A stretch of DNA of 40,099 nt from Rhodospirillales bacterium (GTDB taxonomy: Bacteria; Pseudomonadota; Alphaproteobacteria; Rhodospirillales_A; JACZKS01), in assembly GCA_018648445.1 (NCBI GenBank), contig JABGRG010000031.1:1-40099 (forward strand), given 5' to 3'. The notes beneath the pieces are model-generated. The model had not been told where the DNA came from, did no database searches, and was given only the letters and a program-made list of their open reading frames with translations. Each line of letters begins with the position of its first letter. Position 1 is the first letter of the stretch. Below are positions 1 to 8,468 of this stretch, piece after piece. The position numbers were made by a program, and so were the translations under genes.

Positions 1-454
1 CGATGAAAAGGGACCGGTAATACCGTTCACCGTTCACCACCGGCACGGCCAGAATCTCCATCCCGAACTTGTCATGGCCGTCCACATAGGGCCCGGCGCA
101 AACGAACGCGAGATCCACTTCCTTGGCCTCAAGCAGATTGTTCACTTCGGCATACGTCTTGCGCTGCAAGAACACGGTGCGCCGCCCCATGCGTTTGCCG
201 ATCAGGCGCATGAGGTCGCCGTAATACCGCTTCGTCGTTTCCGGTGAGATCATGGCGGCGATGGCCACACGCAGGGTCGGCGTAGCGTAACCGGACTGCG
301 CGTTCTCGCAACAAGCCTCCGAAATCACCTCGGTTTCATCGACGAGAACGGCTTCGGTTTCGTCGATCACGCCGGTCAGGACAATCGCCGAGACGATCAA
401 GAACGCCGCCGCGGTCCCAATCGCAACCAGCCATCGCCAGTTTCGTCCAATCAT
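1..454 (-). CDS. PhnD-like phosphate/phosphonate periplasmic binding protein, 3'-truncated by window edge
   Basis: The frame is open from an ATG at 454 to the window edge, giving 151 residues with the C-terminus missing. Residues 8-28 form a hydrophobic signal or anchor segment. A Thr/Glu-rich linker carrying a CC pair (residues 48-49) follows. From about residue 60 the sequence resembles the Phosphonate-bd family (PhnD-like): LRVAIAAMISPE, then YYGDLMRLIGKRMGRR, then a segment ending DLAFVCAGPYV that is typical of the ligand-binding core. Such proteins bind oxyanions such as phosphonate or phosphite for ABC uptake, or act as extracytoplasmic sensor domains. The partner domain or transporter genes would lie outside the window, so the role cannot be settled. 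The family call is from motif recognition. Confidence 0.7.
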   Translation of the reverse strand, partial: MIGRNWRWLVAIGTAAAFLIVSAIVLTGVIDETEAVLVDETEVISEACCENAQSGYATPTLRVAIAAMISPETTKRYYGDLMRLIGKRMGRRTVFLQRKTYAEVNNLLEAKEVDLAFVCAGPYVDGHDKFGMEILAVPVVNGERYYRSLFI

Positions 455-489
455 GGCTTCCTTCGCCCGTCCGAAATGCCTTCGTTAGC

Positions 490-759
490 CTAGAGCACTT
501 TCCGACCAAATGCGATCTTTCTGACGTGGCCGATTAAGGCCGGGGTTAGGAGAGCGTCGTGGCGCGTAGCCGTTGCTACGGGCAAGAGGTTCGACGACGC
601 CCCGGCCTTAATCGGCCCGCCCGAAGGGTGCGCTCCGGTGACCGCCCGCGTCGTGGTTCCGCTCCCCCGATGCGAGGGCATCGCGCTTCGCGAAACGCCT
701 AGCGGATCATTCCACCGAAGCGCATCAGAATGACCGCATTTGGTCGGAAAATGCTCTAG
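490..759. mobile_element. MITE-like non-coding element with about 33-bp terminal inverted repeats
   Basis: The ends 491-523 and 726-758 are near-perfect inverted repeats; both read TAGAGCA(C/T)TTTCCGACCA inward and then ATGCG. The outermost bases give CTAG on both sides, with TA as a possible duplicated target. Inside, GGCCGATTAAGGCCGGGG (528-545) pairs perfectly with 600-617, and CGTAGC/GCTACG (565-579) forms a further small hairpin, so most of the left half can fold. No credible ORF is present. The size and structure fit a non-autonomous miniature transposable element, possibly mobilised by a TA-targeting (IS630-like) transposase; that link is inference. It fills the gap between the PhnD-like gene and the sulfatase, 20 bp past the sulfatase stop codon. 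Confidence 0.7.
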
Positions 760-778
760 CACAGTAACGCAATACCCG

Positions 779-2299
779 TCAGCCTGGATCGGGCCGTTTG
801 AAACCCAGGCGTTCAAACGCCTCGGGCGGGGCTTCGTTTCGCGCCATCAGATCAATCATCAGCCCTTCCAGACGGGCCACGGTTGCGGGATCGTCGACGG
901 GCGTGTTCTGTCCGGGATCGGCGTCAAGGTCGTAGAGCACGGTAGTTGTGTCCTCGATGGGGCCGCCCTGCCCCGGCGGGCGTTTGGCGTCGGCCCGCGC
1001 AGGCAGGCGCAACAACGGATATCCACCGGTGAATCCGAACTCGTTGATCAGTTCCGCGCCCTCGTACTCCTTTGCCTCAAACATGGTTTTCGTATGCATG
1101 GGCATGAGCGTGTATTCGAACAACTTCTGATCGGCCAGGTTCGACGGATATTTAAAGTAAGTGTAGCGGCCATCGGTGATATTGGTCGCCGCCCCGAACA
1201 TGCCATAAATCAACGCCTCGCGGATCGGCTCGTCCTTTTCGAGCACGCGGGTAAGGGAAACGCCTTCCACGTTTTTCGGAACGGGCACGCCGTTCATTTC
1301 CAGCAAAGTCGGCATCAGATCGATGGTCTGGCTCAATGCCACGCGCCGGGTTCCCGCCTGATCGGCAAAATCCGGGTGATGCATCATCAACGGAATACGG
1401 CAGACTTCATTGTAGAACGGCATGCGGTTTTTGGCCCACCAGTCATGTTCGCCCAGCATATGGCCGTGATCGGTGGATACGATGAGGGCCGTATCCTTCC
1501 ACAGATCGTGTTCGTCGAAATAGTCCAGCAATCGGCCGAAATACTCGTCGCACATACGCAGCAACGCCGCATTGTTGGCGCGAATTTCGGCAATTTCTTC
1601 GTCGCTTTCCCGAACCTTTCGATAGCGCGGCCAGTCCAGTGTCGGTCCCTGATAGTCGGTCTGATCCGCGTGCCGGAAGCGTTCCGGCGCATGGAACGGC
1701 TCGTGTGGATCGAAGCATTCGAGGTTGAGCATCCATTTGTCGGATCCCCGGTTGCGATCCAAGAATTGGAAGGTCGCGTCGAAGCACTGCACCAGTGGGA
1801 AGTCTTCTTCGCGGCCCATGTGCTCGCGGTTGACCATGCTTTGCGCGCGGCCGCCCTTGCCTGGCGGATCGTATTGAACATCGTGGTAGGTCTTGCGGAA
1901 TTTCTCGTCGGGGGGCTCGGCCATGGCACCCCACGGGTCCCATTCCTGCCCACGGAAAAACTCCCAGCTTGAATAGCGGTTATGATAGGTGGAGCCACCG
2001 TCCTCCCAATAGTGGTAGTGATCCGAAATCAGGTGTGTATAAACCCCGTTCTCCTTGAGGATTTCGGGCATGGAGGCGTCGAACGGTTCCAGCGGCCCCC
2101 AACTGCGATGCAGGAAATTAAGGCGCCCCGTATGCAGATCACGCCGGGCCGGCATGCAAGGGAGGCTGCCAGCGTAATGGTTCTCGAAGGTTACGGCACG
2201 TTCGCAAAAGCGCGAAAAATTGGGTGTCGCCACCTCGCCGCCGTAACATTCCAGGGCGTGGCGGTTCAGTGAATCGAATAGTACGAAAACCGTTTTCAT
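779..2299 (-). CDS. Sulfatase family hydrolase (type I, formylglycine)
   Basis: The product is 506 residues. The sulfatase signature CMPARRDLHTGR begins at Cys48, the residue that would be converted to formylglycine by a maturase encoded elsewhere. An N-terminal metal-site Asp lies in LFDSLNRH (residue 9), and the second metal region is STDHGHMLGEHDWWAKN in the middle of the protein. The enzyme should hydrolyse sulfate or phosphonate esters; the substrate cannot be read from sequence. The frame stays open upstream to 2482, but the ATG at 2299 is chosen because the alkaline-phosphatase-fold core (MKTVFVLFDS) starts there, a GGCGGGGAT ribosome-binding site precedes it, and the longer form overlaps the EthD-like gene. 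No signal peptide is visible, so it is probably cytoplasmic. It lies 40 nt downstream of the EthD-like gene, probably in one transcript. Confidence 0.88.
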   Translation of the reverse strand: MKTVFVLFDSLNRHALECYGGEVATPNFSRFCERAVTFENHYAGSLPCMPARRDLHTGRLNFLHRSWGPLEPFDASMPEILKENGVYTHLISDHYHYWEDGGSTYHNRYSSWEFFRGQEWDPWGAMAEPPDEKFRKTYHDVQYDPPGKGGRAQSMVNREHMGREEDFPLVQCFDATFQFLDRNRGSDKWMLNLECFDPHEPFHAPERFRHADQTDYQGPTLDWPRYRKVRESDEEIAEIRANNAALLRMCDEYFGRLLDYFDEHDLWKDTALIVSTDHGHMLGEHDWWAKNRMPFYNEVCRIPLMMHHPDFADQAGTRRVALSQTIDLMPTLLEMNGVPVPKNVEGVSLTRVLEKDEPIREALIYGMFGAATNITDGRYTYFKYPSNLADQKLFEYTLMPMHTKTMFEAKEYEGAELINEFGFTGGYPLLRLPARADAKRPPGQGGPIEDTTTVLYDLDADPGQNTPVDDPATVARLEGLMIDLMARNEAPPEAFERLGFKRPDPG

Positions 2300-2339
2300 A
2301 TCCCCGCCGGGGGTTTTTACGCCACCCGCCCCCTTTTCA

Positions 2340-2672
2340 TTAGCGAGACGCTGCAACCTCGTAGTTGACGTGAACGACCTTGCCGTCGAACAAGTCCATG
2401 ATCCCGCTGTTTTGCATGTGCGCGATATTTGCCGCCCGTTCGTCAGATGCCAGGGCGGCCTCGATGGCCTCGGCGGAATCAAAAGTCAGTTCGATGAATT
2501 GGTACAAATTAGGCGCACCGTCTTCACGCCATTGGGCGCGCAGCAGGCGGACGCCGCGAATGCCGGGAAACGTGTGAATCCGCGGAACGGCTTCTTCCTC
2601 GAAGAAACGATTGAATTTGTCCTGATTTTCGGCCGCTACGTCACCAATAAAATACGCACATCGAACATACAT
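2340..2672 (-). CDS. EthD/dimeric alpha-beta barrel domain small protein
   Basis: The product is 110 residues, starting at an ATG with AAAGGTGA seven nt upstream; the reading frame is open to 2732. The pattern (MYVRCAYFIGD, then FNRFFEEEAVPRIHTFPGIRGVRLLR, then a middle strand LYQFIELTFDS and helix AIEAALASDERAANI) is that of the EthD/ferredoxin-like dimeric barrel proteins. These often accompany catabolic enzymes or monooxygenases, usually without a proven reaction. It precedes the sulfatase in the same direction, suggesting a two-gene unit. The family assignment is by fold pattern and the function is unknown. Confidence 0.65.
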   Translation of the reverse strand: MYVRCAYFIGDVAAENQDKFNRFFEEEAVPRIHTFPGIRGVRLLRAQWREDGAPNLYQFIELTFDSAEAIEAALASDERAANIAHMQNSGIMDLFDGKVVHVNYEVAASR

Positions 2673-2771
2673 TTCGCATTCACCTTTATGTGTAAATCGG
2701 GAAAGAAGGACTTGTAGGCTATTTTCAATCACCCAGCAAAGCGCTTTGACGCGGGCGGAGCAGCAAAACCC

Positions 2772-2800
2772 TTGAACCGCGAAACGGTTTGATCTAAATG
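2772..2800 (+). promoter_or_regulatory. Candidate sigma70 promoter of tRNA-Glu
   Basis: TTGAAC (2772-2777) and TAAATG (2795-2800) are separated by 17 nt. This would place transcription start near 2807, a few bases before the tRNA. Identified by eye only. Confidence 0.45.
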
Positions 2801-2814
2801 GGGGTGTCTTAAGC

Positions 2815-2890
2815 GTCCCCTTCGTCTAGTGGCCTAGGACACCGGCCTCTCACGCCGGCAACACGGGTTCGAGTCCCGTAGGGGACGCCA
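2815..2890 (+). tRNA. tRNA-Glu (anticodon CTC)
   Basis: A 76-nt cloverleaf with encoded CCA. The acceptor GTCCCCT (2815-2821) pairs with AGGGGAC (2880-2886), followed by discriminator G and CCA (2888-2890). The anticodon stem CCGGC/GCCGG encloses loop CTCTCAC with anticodon CTC at 2849-2851, reading GAG codons. The T arm is ACGGG-TTCGAGT-CCCGT. Its last 19 bp, running 2 bp past the CCA, are duplicated at 12804-12822, so the gene appears to be an integration target that was restored on insertion. No convincing intrinsic terminator lies directly downstream; a T-run at about 2918-2924 has only a weak hairpin before it. Confidence 0.97.
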
Positions 2891-2892
2891 AT
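2874..2892 (+). repeat. Direct repeat copy 1 (att-like), 3' end of tRNA-Glu
   Basis: TCCCGTAGGGGACGCCAAT matches 12804-12822 exactly in direct orientation. Duplicated tRNA 3' ends are the usual footprint of site-specific island integration. Confidence 0.7.
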
Positions 2893-3100
2893 TTTCATAA
2901 CATATTGATATTGTCGAGTTTTTTTGGTGCTGCTGACTTCAGGTCGGGCTTTGAAGCGGAGCGCTTGGTTTAGGCAACGAAATGCTAGATACACAATATA
3001 TCCATCAGCCGCGCGCTCCTGGCTCTTGAAGGATTTTTCGGATCACACGCCCAACGCTACTCATCGCCCCCCCAAATCCCCAGGTTGCTCTGACCAAGCC

Positions 3101-4165
3101 CTAGAACATCCTCGCCTTATCGAGAACGTTACGCATATCGTCCAGACGGCCGTCCAGATAACACCTGATGTTGTGACAAAAGATGTCGGTGATCTTGGCG
3201 TTTTCGCTGTTCACCGTACTTGCCGAATGGGGGCTGACAAGCACGTTCGGCATGTCCCACAGGGGACTTTCCGGCGGAAGCGGCTCGACCTCGAATACGT
3301 CCAAACCGGCGAAGGCGATCTTCCCCGACCGAAGCGCAGCGATCAGGGCCAATTCATCAACCACCTGTCCCCGCGCGATATTCACCAAAACGGCGCCGTC
3401 CTTCAATGCGTTGAACGCGCCCGCGTCGATCATTTTGTCGGTTTCGGGAGTGTGCGGCACGCTTAGAACCAGCACGTCGGCCTCGCCCAGCATCTCGTGA
3501 AGCTGTTCAATGGGGAAGAATTCGTCAAACCCCATTTCGGATGCCTGCGAAGCAGACACCACGACATCGGTTGCGATTGTCCGCATCCCCAGGAACCGGG
3601 CGGTCTCGGCCACGCGGCGGCCAACGGCTCCGACGCCGACGATTGCCAAAGTTTTTCCGGCCAGGTCTTCGCCGCAGTAGCGTTCCCAATGATGGGCCGC
3701 TTGTTCGTTTTTCAGATGCGCCAACCGCTTGAAATGAATAAGGACCGCCAGCAGGAAAAACTCGGACAGGGGCCCGGCATGAACGCCCTTGGCGGTTGTG
3801 ACCAGAAGGTCCGAATCCTGAAACCCCAGGTTCTTGACCTGTTGGCCGACACCCGAACTGGTGGTCTGCGCCCATTTGACATTCGGCGCCAGGTCCATGC
3901 CGCCGGTTCCGTCCGCATCTTTCGGCGCGAAATCCCACAAAACGTCCGCCCGGCCCAGATAGTCGCGCCACCGCCGGTCCTGTTCGGGGGTGCGCTGAAA
4001 TCCCTCTACTCCCTTGTGGTCGGCCACGTATCGCAGCGGCGGGAAAAGGTCGGGATCGAATAAGACCTCTACGTCGTCCGGCGCGACCGCACGGATTTTC
4101 TCAACCTGTTCGGGTTCCAGCGGCGTACTGATAAAGATATTCAGCGGTGCGGCTTTTTCCTGCAT
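3101..4165 (-). CDS. D-isomer-specific 2-hydroxyacid dehydrogenase
   Basis: The product is 354 residues, a complete NAD(P)-dependent dehydrogenase of the D-2-hydroxyacid family. The Rossmann motif GVGAVG is at 177-182, and VNIARGQVVDE carries the substrate-binding/catalytic Arg265. FEVEP carries catalytic Glu294 and SPHSAS carries catalytic His313. Such enzymes interconvert 2-oxoacids and D-2-hydroxyacids; the substrate is not evident. The ATG at 4165 has AAGGGA upstream. It is divergent from the first M20 hydrolase across 166 bp, which likely holds both promoters. Within the island it could reduce or oxidise the oxoacid released by the hydrolytic genes; that link is inference. Confidence 0.9.
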   Translation of the reverse strand: MQEKAAPLNIFISTPLEPEQVEKIRAVAPDDVEVLFDPDLFPPLRYVADHKGVEGFQRTPEQDRRWRDYLGRADVLWDFAPKDADGTGGMDLAPNVKWAQTTSSGVGQQVKNLGFQDSDLLVTTAKGVHAGPLSEFFLLAVLIHFKRLAHLKNEQAAHHWERYCGEDLAGKTLAIVGVGAVGRRVAETARFLGMRTIATDVVVSASQASEMGFDEFFPIEQLHEMLGEADVLVLSVPHTPETDKMIDAGAFNALKDGAVLVNIARGQVVDELALIAALRSGKIAFAGLDVFEVEPLPPESPLWDMPNVLVSPHSASTVNSENAKITDIFCHNIRCYLDGRLDDMRNVLDKARMF

Positions 4166-4331
4166 CGGGCTTTCCCTTCTCGTTCAATAATTGTGCAGAA
4201 AACCTAACGTGCGATCCCTTGTGGCGCAATTCCTTCGTAAAGGTGCGCAAGACCCCAGGAAGCACACGATCAAGAGTTGACAGCCCGCGCGGGGCTGGCG
4301 ATCATCAACCGGAGGTTTGGGGGGGAATGCA

Positions 4332-5510
4332 ATGGATTTGAAGAACGAAATCGAACGGCGCACCAGCGAAATTACAAACGAAATCACAGCGGTTCGCCAC
4401 GCGATCCATGAACACCCGGAACTGGGGTTCGAAGAAGTCGAAACCGCCGCTCGAGTGGTTTCAATCCTGGAAAAACTGGAAATTCCACACAAGACGAAAA
4501 TCGGTGGCACGGGGGTCGTCGGCGTTATTGAGGGCGGCGCGCCCGGCCCGACGGTCGCCATCCGAAGTGACATGGACGCCCTGCCGATGATTGAGGCCAG
4601 CGGCGTTTCCTTCGCGTCGAAGGTGCCGGGGAAGATGCACGCCTGCGGGCATGACGTGCATACGGCCATTCTGCTGGGCACGGCGATGGTCCTGAACGGA
4701 CTGCGCGACCAGTTGAAGGGCCGCATCAAGTTGATCTTCCAACCAGCGGAAGAAATCCTGGAAGGTGCGGCCGCGATGATCAAGGACGGTGTTCTGGATG
4801 ATCTCCCTGCCGACTTTTTCCTGGGTTACCACAATTGGCCGCCGTTGGAAGCGGGCAAGGTGGGTTATCATCCTGACGTCGTGTTTGCGGCGATCGATGC
4901 CTTCGACGTCACCCTCAAGGGGATTTCCGGGCATGCGGCGCATCCGCATCGGGCCATCGACGTCATTACCGCCGCGGCGCATTTCACGACCCAGCTTCAA
5001 ACCACGATCAACCGCGAAATCGTTCCCATACAGCCGGTGGTCGTCGGCATCGGACAGGTCGAGGCCGGAACCTCGCGCAATATCCTTCCCGATTCCATCA
5101 CCTTGCGTGGGGGTGCCCGGGCCCATGTGCCGGAAGTTCTGGAACAGGTCGAACAAATCATCCGACGGGTTCTCGAGGGCCTAAAGACCGGCCTGCGCAT
5201 CGACTACGAACTTGATTACCGCACGGTGGTGCCGGTGGTGCGAAACGACGCGGACGTGATCGCGCGGGTTCTCGGTTCCGCCCGCAATATTCTGGGCGAC
5301 GACAACGTCGTTCAGCTGCCCGAAGCTTCCATGGGCGGCGATGACCTGGCCTGGTTCACGGGCCGCATTCCAAGCGCGCACTTGCGCATCGGGTCAAAGA
5401 TAGACGGATTGGAGACGATGCTGCACCGCAGCAATTATCAATGCAATGAATTGGCAATTCCGACGGCGATCAAAGCTGTCTCGCAGGCGGCTGTCGATCT
5501 GCTTTCGTAA
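4332..5510 (+). CDS. M20 family amidohydrolase (hippurate/IAA-amide hydrolase type), copy 1
   Basis: The product is 392 residues. Metal-site and catalytic motifs are SDMDALPM (residues 79-86), HACGHD with ligands Cys105 and His107, QPAEE (Glu140/141), GYHNWP (His167) and C-terminal LHRSNYQ. The lid-domain motif GHAAHPH is present. The family removes N-acyl groups from amino acids or amides (HipO, IAA-amino acid hydrolases). The ATG at 4332 is preferred over a TTG at 4317: a G-run sits at the right distance before it and the paralogue at 11517 starts at the equivalent place. It heads the set M20 - nitrilase-like - RraA-like - amidase, with gaps of about 10-40 nt. An imperfect hairpin (CAGCCC/GGGCTG, 4281-4297) lies in the leader. 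Confidence 0.9.
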   Translation: MDLKNEIERRTSEITNEITAVRHAIHEHPELGFEEVETAARVVSILEKLEIPHKTKIGGTGVVGVIEGGAPGPTVAIRSDMDALPMIEASGVSFASKVPGKMHACGHDVHTAILLGTAMVLNGLRDQLKGRIKLIFQPAEEILEGAAAMIKDGVLDDLPADFFLGYHNWPPLEAGKVGYHPDVVFAAIDAFDVTLKGISGHAAHPHRAIDVITAAAHFTTQLQTTINREIVPIQPVVVGIGQVEAGTSRNILPDSITLRGGARAHVPEVLEQVEQIIRRVLEGLKTGLRIDYELDYRTVVPVVRNDADVIARVLGSARNILGDDNVVQLPEASMGGDDLAWFTGRIPSAHLRIGSKIDGLETMLHRSNYQCNELAIPTAIKAVSQAAVDLLS

Positions 5511-5546
5511 CGGAAGCCATGTGCGCATTCCAAACGGAGGAAAATA

Positions 5547-6347
5547 ATGAAGGTTTCCCTTATTCAGATGAATTCCCAGGGTGACAAGGCGGCCAATCTG
5601 GCAAGCGCAAAAACCCTGATCGAACAGGCGGTGGCGACGGATGGGCCGGACATGGTCGTCCTTCCCGAATACTTCACGCATCTGGAGAGCAACATTCCAG
5701 CGCGCCAGGCGTCGGCGGAAACACTCCCCGAAGGCGAGACATATGTCATGCTGAGCGGCCTCGCCGCCCGTCATGGAATTTACGTGCATGGGGGCAGCCT
5801 TGTCGAACGGGACGGAGACGACATCTACAACACCACCGTCGCCTTTGGCCGCAAGGGCGAGGAACTGGCCCGTTACCGCAAAATGCACCGGTACGACGTC
5901 ATCACGCCGGACGGCGTGCAGCATATGGAATCGGCAAGTGTCGGCCGCGGGGACGAGATCGTCACCTACGACATTGAGGGCAACGTCCGGGTGGGGTGTT
6001 CGATTTGCTACGATGTGCGCTTCCCCGAACTTTACCAAGTGTTATTCGGTAAAGGCGCCAAGATCATCATGGTTCCCGCCGCCTTCATGCTGCTGACCGG
6101 AAAAGATCACTGGGAGGTGTTGCTGAAAGCCCGTGCAATCGAAACCACTTCCTATGTGGTCGCGGCGGCTCAGTTCGGATCGTTCACTACGGGAAACTGC
6201 TACGGCCATTCGCTGGTGGTGGACCCGTGGGGCCATGTGATCGCCAAGGCCAGGGACGAGGTTGGTTTCGTCACGGCCACCCTTGATTTCGACTATCTGG
6301 ACTCCGTGCGCGCCAAAATTCCGCTGGCGAGCCACAAGTTAATCTGA
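5547..6347 (+). CDS. Carbon-nitrogen hydrolase (nitrilase superfamily)
   Basis: The product is 266 residues. The catalytic triad is readable: Glu41 (VVLPEYF), Lys112 (RYRKMHRY) and Cys154 (GCSICYDVRFPE). These enzymes hydrolyse amides, N-carbamoyl groups or omega-amides. The length and the CSICYDVRFPE motif point to the Nit/omega-amidase or carbamoyl-hydrolase branches rather than true nitrilases. A strong ribosome-binding site (GGAGG) sits 7-8 nt before the ATG. It lies 36 nt after the M20 gene and 38 nt before the RraA-like gene, so co-transcription is very likely. The exact substrate is unknown. Confidence 0.9.
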   Translation: MKVSLIQMNSQGDKAANLASAKTLIEQAVATDGPDMVVLPEYFTHLESNIPARQASAETLPEGETYVMLSGLAARHGIYVHGGSLVERDGDDIYNTTVAFGRKGEELARYRKMHRYDVITPDGVQHMESASVGRGDEIVTYDIEGNVRVGCSICYDVRFPELYQVLFGKGAKIIMVPAAFMLLTGKDHWEVLLKARAIETTSYVVAAAQFGSFTTGNCYGHSLVVDPWGHVIAKARDEVGFVTATLDFDYLDSVRAKIPLASHKLI

Positions 6348-6385
6348 TCGCCGCGACCAATAATGGGATGGAAGGTACAAGGATC

Positions 6386-7060
6386 ATGTTCACGCTCAAC
6401 GATATGCCCGCGCAAGTCGACGCGAAGTTGCTTGAGAAGCTTGCCCAGGTTGAAACCGCAACGGTCGGTCACTTTCGGCACGCCGGTTTTATGAACCCCA
6501 AACTGCGGGCTGTTCTGCCGGACCGCCGCATCGCCGGAACGGCGGTAACGGTGCGCATTCCGGGGTTTGATTCGGCGCTTTTGCACCACGTCATGGGATA
6601 TGTTCGTCCCGGCGATTTTGTTGTCATCGACCGCTGCGGCGACCTGAAACATGCCTGTTGGGGCGGCGTGGTCACGCGGGCCGCGAAATTCCGTGGCGTT
6701 GTCGGCGCGGTGGTTGATGGCTACGCCACCGATTTCTCGGAAGTCCGTGACGTCGATATGCCGCTTTGGTGCCTGGGTCCGACCCCCATCACGACCAAGA
6801 AAATTGCCATCGACGGGCAATTCAACGTTCCGGTTTCCTGCGGCGGGGTAACGGTTAACCCCGGCGATGCCGTCCTTGCCGACGAAAGCGGCGTGCTGGT
6901 TCTGGCCCCTGAAATCGTCGATGCGGTTGCGGACCGGGCGCTGGCCATGCAGGCTGCCGAACCCAAGACCGTCGCCCGGATTGAGGCCGGTGAAAGAATG
7001 GGCGACGTAACCGGCGCAACCGCCATGATCGAGGCGGCCATCGCTGAACAGAACAAGTAA
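6386..7060 (+). CDS. RraA / HMG-aldolase-like protein with altered catalytic motif
   Basis: About 224 residues with the RraA/4-hydroxy-4-methyl-2-oxoglutarate aldolase fold pattern: RIAGTAVTVRIPG, RPGDFVVIDRCG, WGGVVTRAA, VVGAVVDG and VPVSCGGVTVNPGD. In characterised aldolases the DG-x-x-Arg-Asp motif supplies an Arg needed for substrate binding and catalysis; here it reads DGYATD, with Thr115 in the Arg position and Asp116 kept. The enzyme may therefore act on another substrate or have a non-aldolase role. The start at 6386 gives the family-like N-terminus (MFTLND); an ATG at 6368 in the same frame would add six residues. It sits between the nitrilase-like and amidase genes in one operon. 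Confidence 0.8.
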   Translation: MFTLNDMPAQVDAKLLEKLAQVETATVGHFRHAGFMNPKLRAVLPDRRIAGTAVTVRIPGFDSALLHHVMGYVRPGDFVVIDRCGDLKHACWGGVVTRAAKFRGVVGAVVDGYATDFSEVRDVDMPLWCLGPTPITTKKIAIDGQFNVPVSCGGVTVNPGDAVLADESGVLVLAPEIVDAVADRALAMQAAEPKTVARIEAGERMGDVTGATAMIEAAIAEQNK

Positions 7061-7069
7061 GCGGGATCA

Positions 7070-8464
7070 ATGACGGACCTCGCGCCCGATCCAATCGAAG
7101 GCGGCGGGATTGCCGGTTTTGGCGCCCGCCTCCGCCAGCGCGAAATTACCGTCGAACAGGCGGTGAATGCCTATCTGGCAAGGATCGAGACGCTCGACCC
7201 CAAGTTGGAGGCATTTGAACATGTCGCCGGTGCGCAGGCCCTGATGTCGGCACGCACCATCGATGAGATGATGGCCTCGGGAACCGACCTGGGACCCCTG
7301 ATGGGTGTTTGCGTTGTGCTCAAGGACCTGATCGCGGCGGAAGGCATGCCGACGACCGCCGGGTCCAATGTGGACGTCACCCATTCCATCGGCACCGAGG
7401 GAGGTTTTGTTCAGCGGCTACGCGAAGCAGGCTGCATCATCTTGGGCAAAACGAAAACCGTGGAATTTGCCCGAGGGGCTGCCGGAATCAACAACATCCG
7501 CGGCACGCCCTGGAACCCTTGGGATGCGTCCATTCACCGCATTCCCGGTGGGTCCAGCAGTGGCTCCGCCGTGGCCATCGCGGCCGGAATGTGCGGTATC
7601 GCCATCGGCACCGATACCGGCGGATCGGTTCGCGGCCCAGCGGCCTTCTGCGGCGCGTTTGGTCTGAAACCGACCATCGGGCTGTGGCCGTTGGACGGTG
7701 TATTTCCCAATTCTCCCACCTTCGACACAATTGGTCCCATGACGCGGACCGCCGAAGATGGGGCCATTGTTTATTCAGCGCTGTCGGGCGAGACGGTTCC
7801 GCAGCTAGGTTCGTTCAAGGGGCTTCAGATCGGCAAACCCACCAATCACTTTTTCGATGATCTCGATACCGATGTCGGTGCCTGCGTCGAAGCGGCCTTC
7901 GGCATAATGGCGGACGCGGGCGCCGAGGTCGTTGCGGTTGACGTTCCCGAAGTGGCGGAACGGGAAGATATCCTGAAAGCGATATGCGCCCCCGAATGCA
8001 TCGCAGGGATCGGTCTGGAACGTTTCCGGGTCGAAAAAGATGAGATGGACCCCATTACCGTGGCCCGCACGGCCCCGGGTTTGGACGTCTCTGCGGTCGA
8101 ATACATTGAGGCGGTTCGGCGCTGCCGCGAACTGGCCGAAATCTTCGCTGAACGGTTCGAGGGTTTCGACGCCTGGATCACGCCGACCACCACAATGACC
8201 GCGCCCAGCGTCGCCGAGGTGACCGATTTGACCACGGGCCTTCAATTGGAAGCGCGTCTCGGACTGAATACGCATCCGGTCAGTTTTTTCGGCCTGTGTT
8301 CCACCACCAGCCCAATCCAGCACCTGGTCGGCGCGAGATTACCCATAGGCCTGCAAATTATTTGTGCGGGCGGGGCCGACGCCAAGGCCGTATCAATCGC
8401 GCGCGCACTGGAACAGCGGATCGGACCACCGCCCAGCCCGAACCTTTCCGGCTTGTTTGGCTAG
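7070..8464 (+). CDS. Amidase signature family enzyme
   Basis: The product is 464 residues. The Ser-cisSer-Lys triad of the family is visible: Lys85 (VVLKDL), cis-Ser162 in GGSSSGSA, and nucleophile Ser186 in DTGGSVRGPA. Members hydrolyse a wide range of amides, including allophanate, mandelamide and aryl-acyl amides; the C-terminal part gives no specific clue. It starts 9 nt after the RraA-like gene with a GGGATCA ribosome-binding site and is the last gene of the plus-strand operon. Its stop is only 4 nt from the end of the convergent dctM-like gene, leaving no room for a separate terminator. With the nitrilase-like and two M20 enzymes it makes this region unusually rich in C-N hydrolases. 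Confidence 0.9.
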   Translation: MTDLAPDPIEGGGIAGFGARLRQREITVEQAVNAYLARIETLDPKLEAFEHVAGAQALMSARTIDEMMASGTDLGPLMGVCVVLKDLIAAEGMPTTAGSNVDVTHSIGTEGGFVQRLREAGCIILGKTKTVEFARGAAGINNIRGTPWNPWDASIHRIPGGSSSGSAVAIAAGMCGIAIGTDTGGSVRGPAAFCGAFGLKPTIGLWPLDGVFPNSPTFDTIGPMTRTAEDGAIVYSALSGETVPQLGSFKGLQIGKPTNHFFDDLDTDVGACVEAAFGIMADAGAEVVAVDVPEVAEREDILKAICAPECIAGIGLERFRVEKDEMDPITVARTAPGLDVSAVEYIEAVRRCRELAEIFAERFEGFDAWITPTTTMTAPSVAEVTDLTTGLQLEARLGLNTHPVSFFGLCSTTSPIQHLVGARLPIGLQIICAGGADAKAVSIARALEQRIGPPPSPNLSGLFG

Positions 8465-8468
8465 ATCG

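Noticed and set aside
740..1972. Long plus-strand frame of 410 codons
   Set aside because: It lies antisense to the sulfatase, whose motifs are clear, and has no recognisable domain; it is a shadow of a GC-rich gene.
2893..2924. T-run after tRNA-Glu as an intrinsic terminator
   Set aside because: The preceding stem is only about 4 bp and AT-rich; it is not a convincing terminator.
2809..2994. Minus-strand 61-codon ORF over the tRNA gene
   Set aside because: Its C-terminal half is the antisense reading of tRNA-Glu, a well-known annotation artefact.
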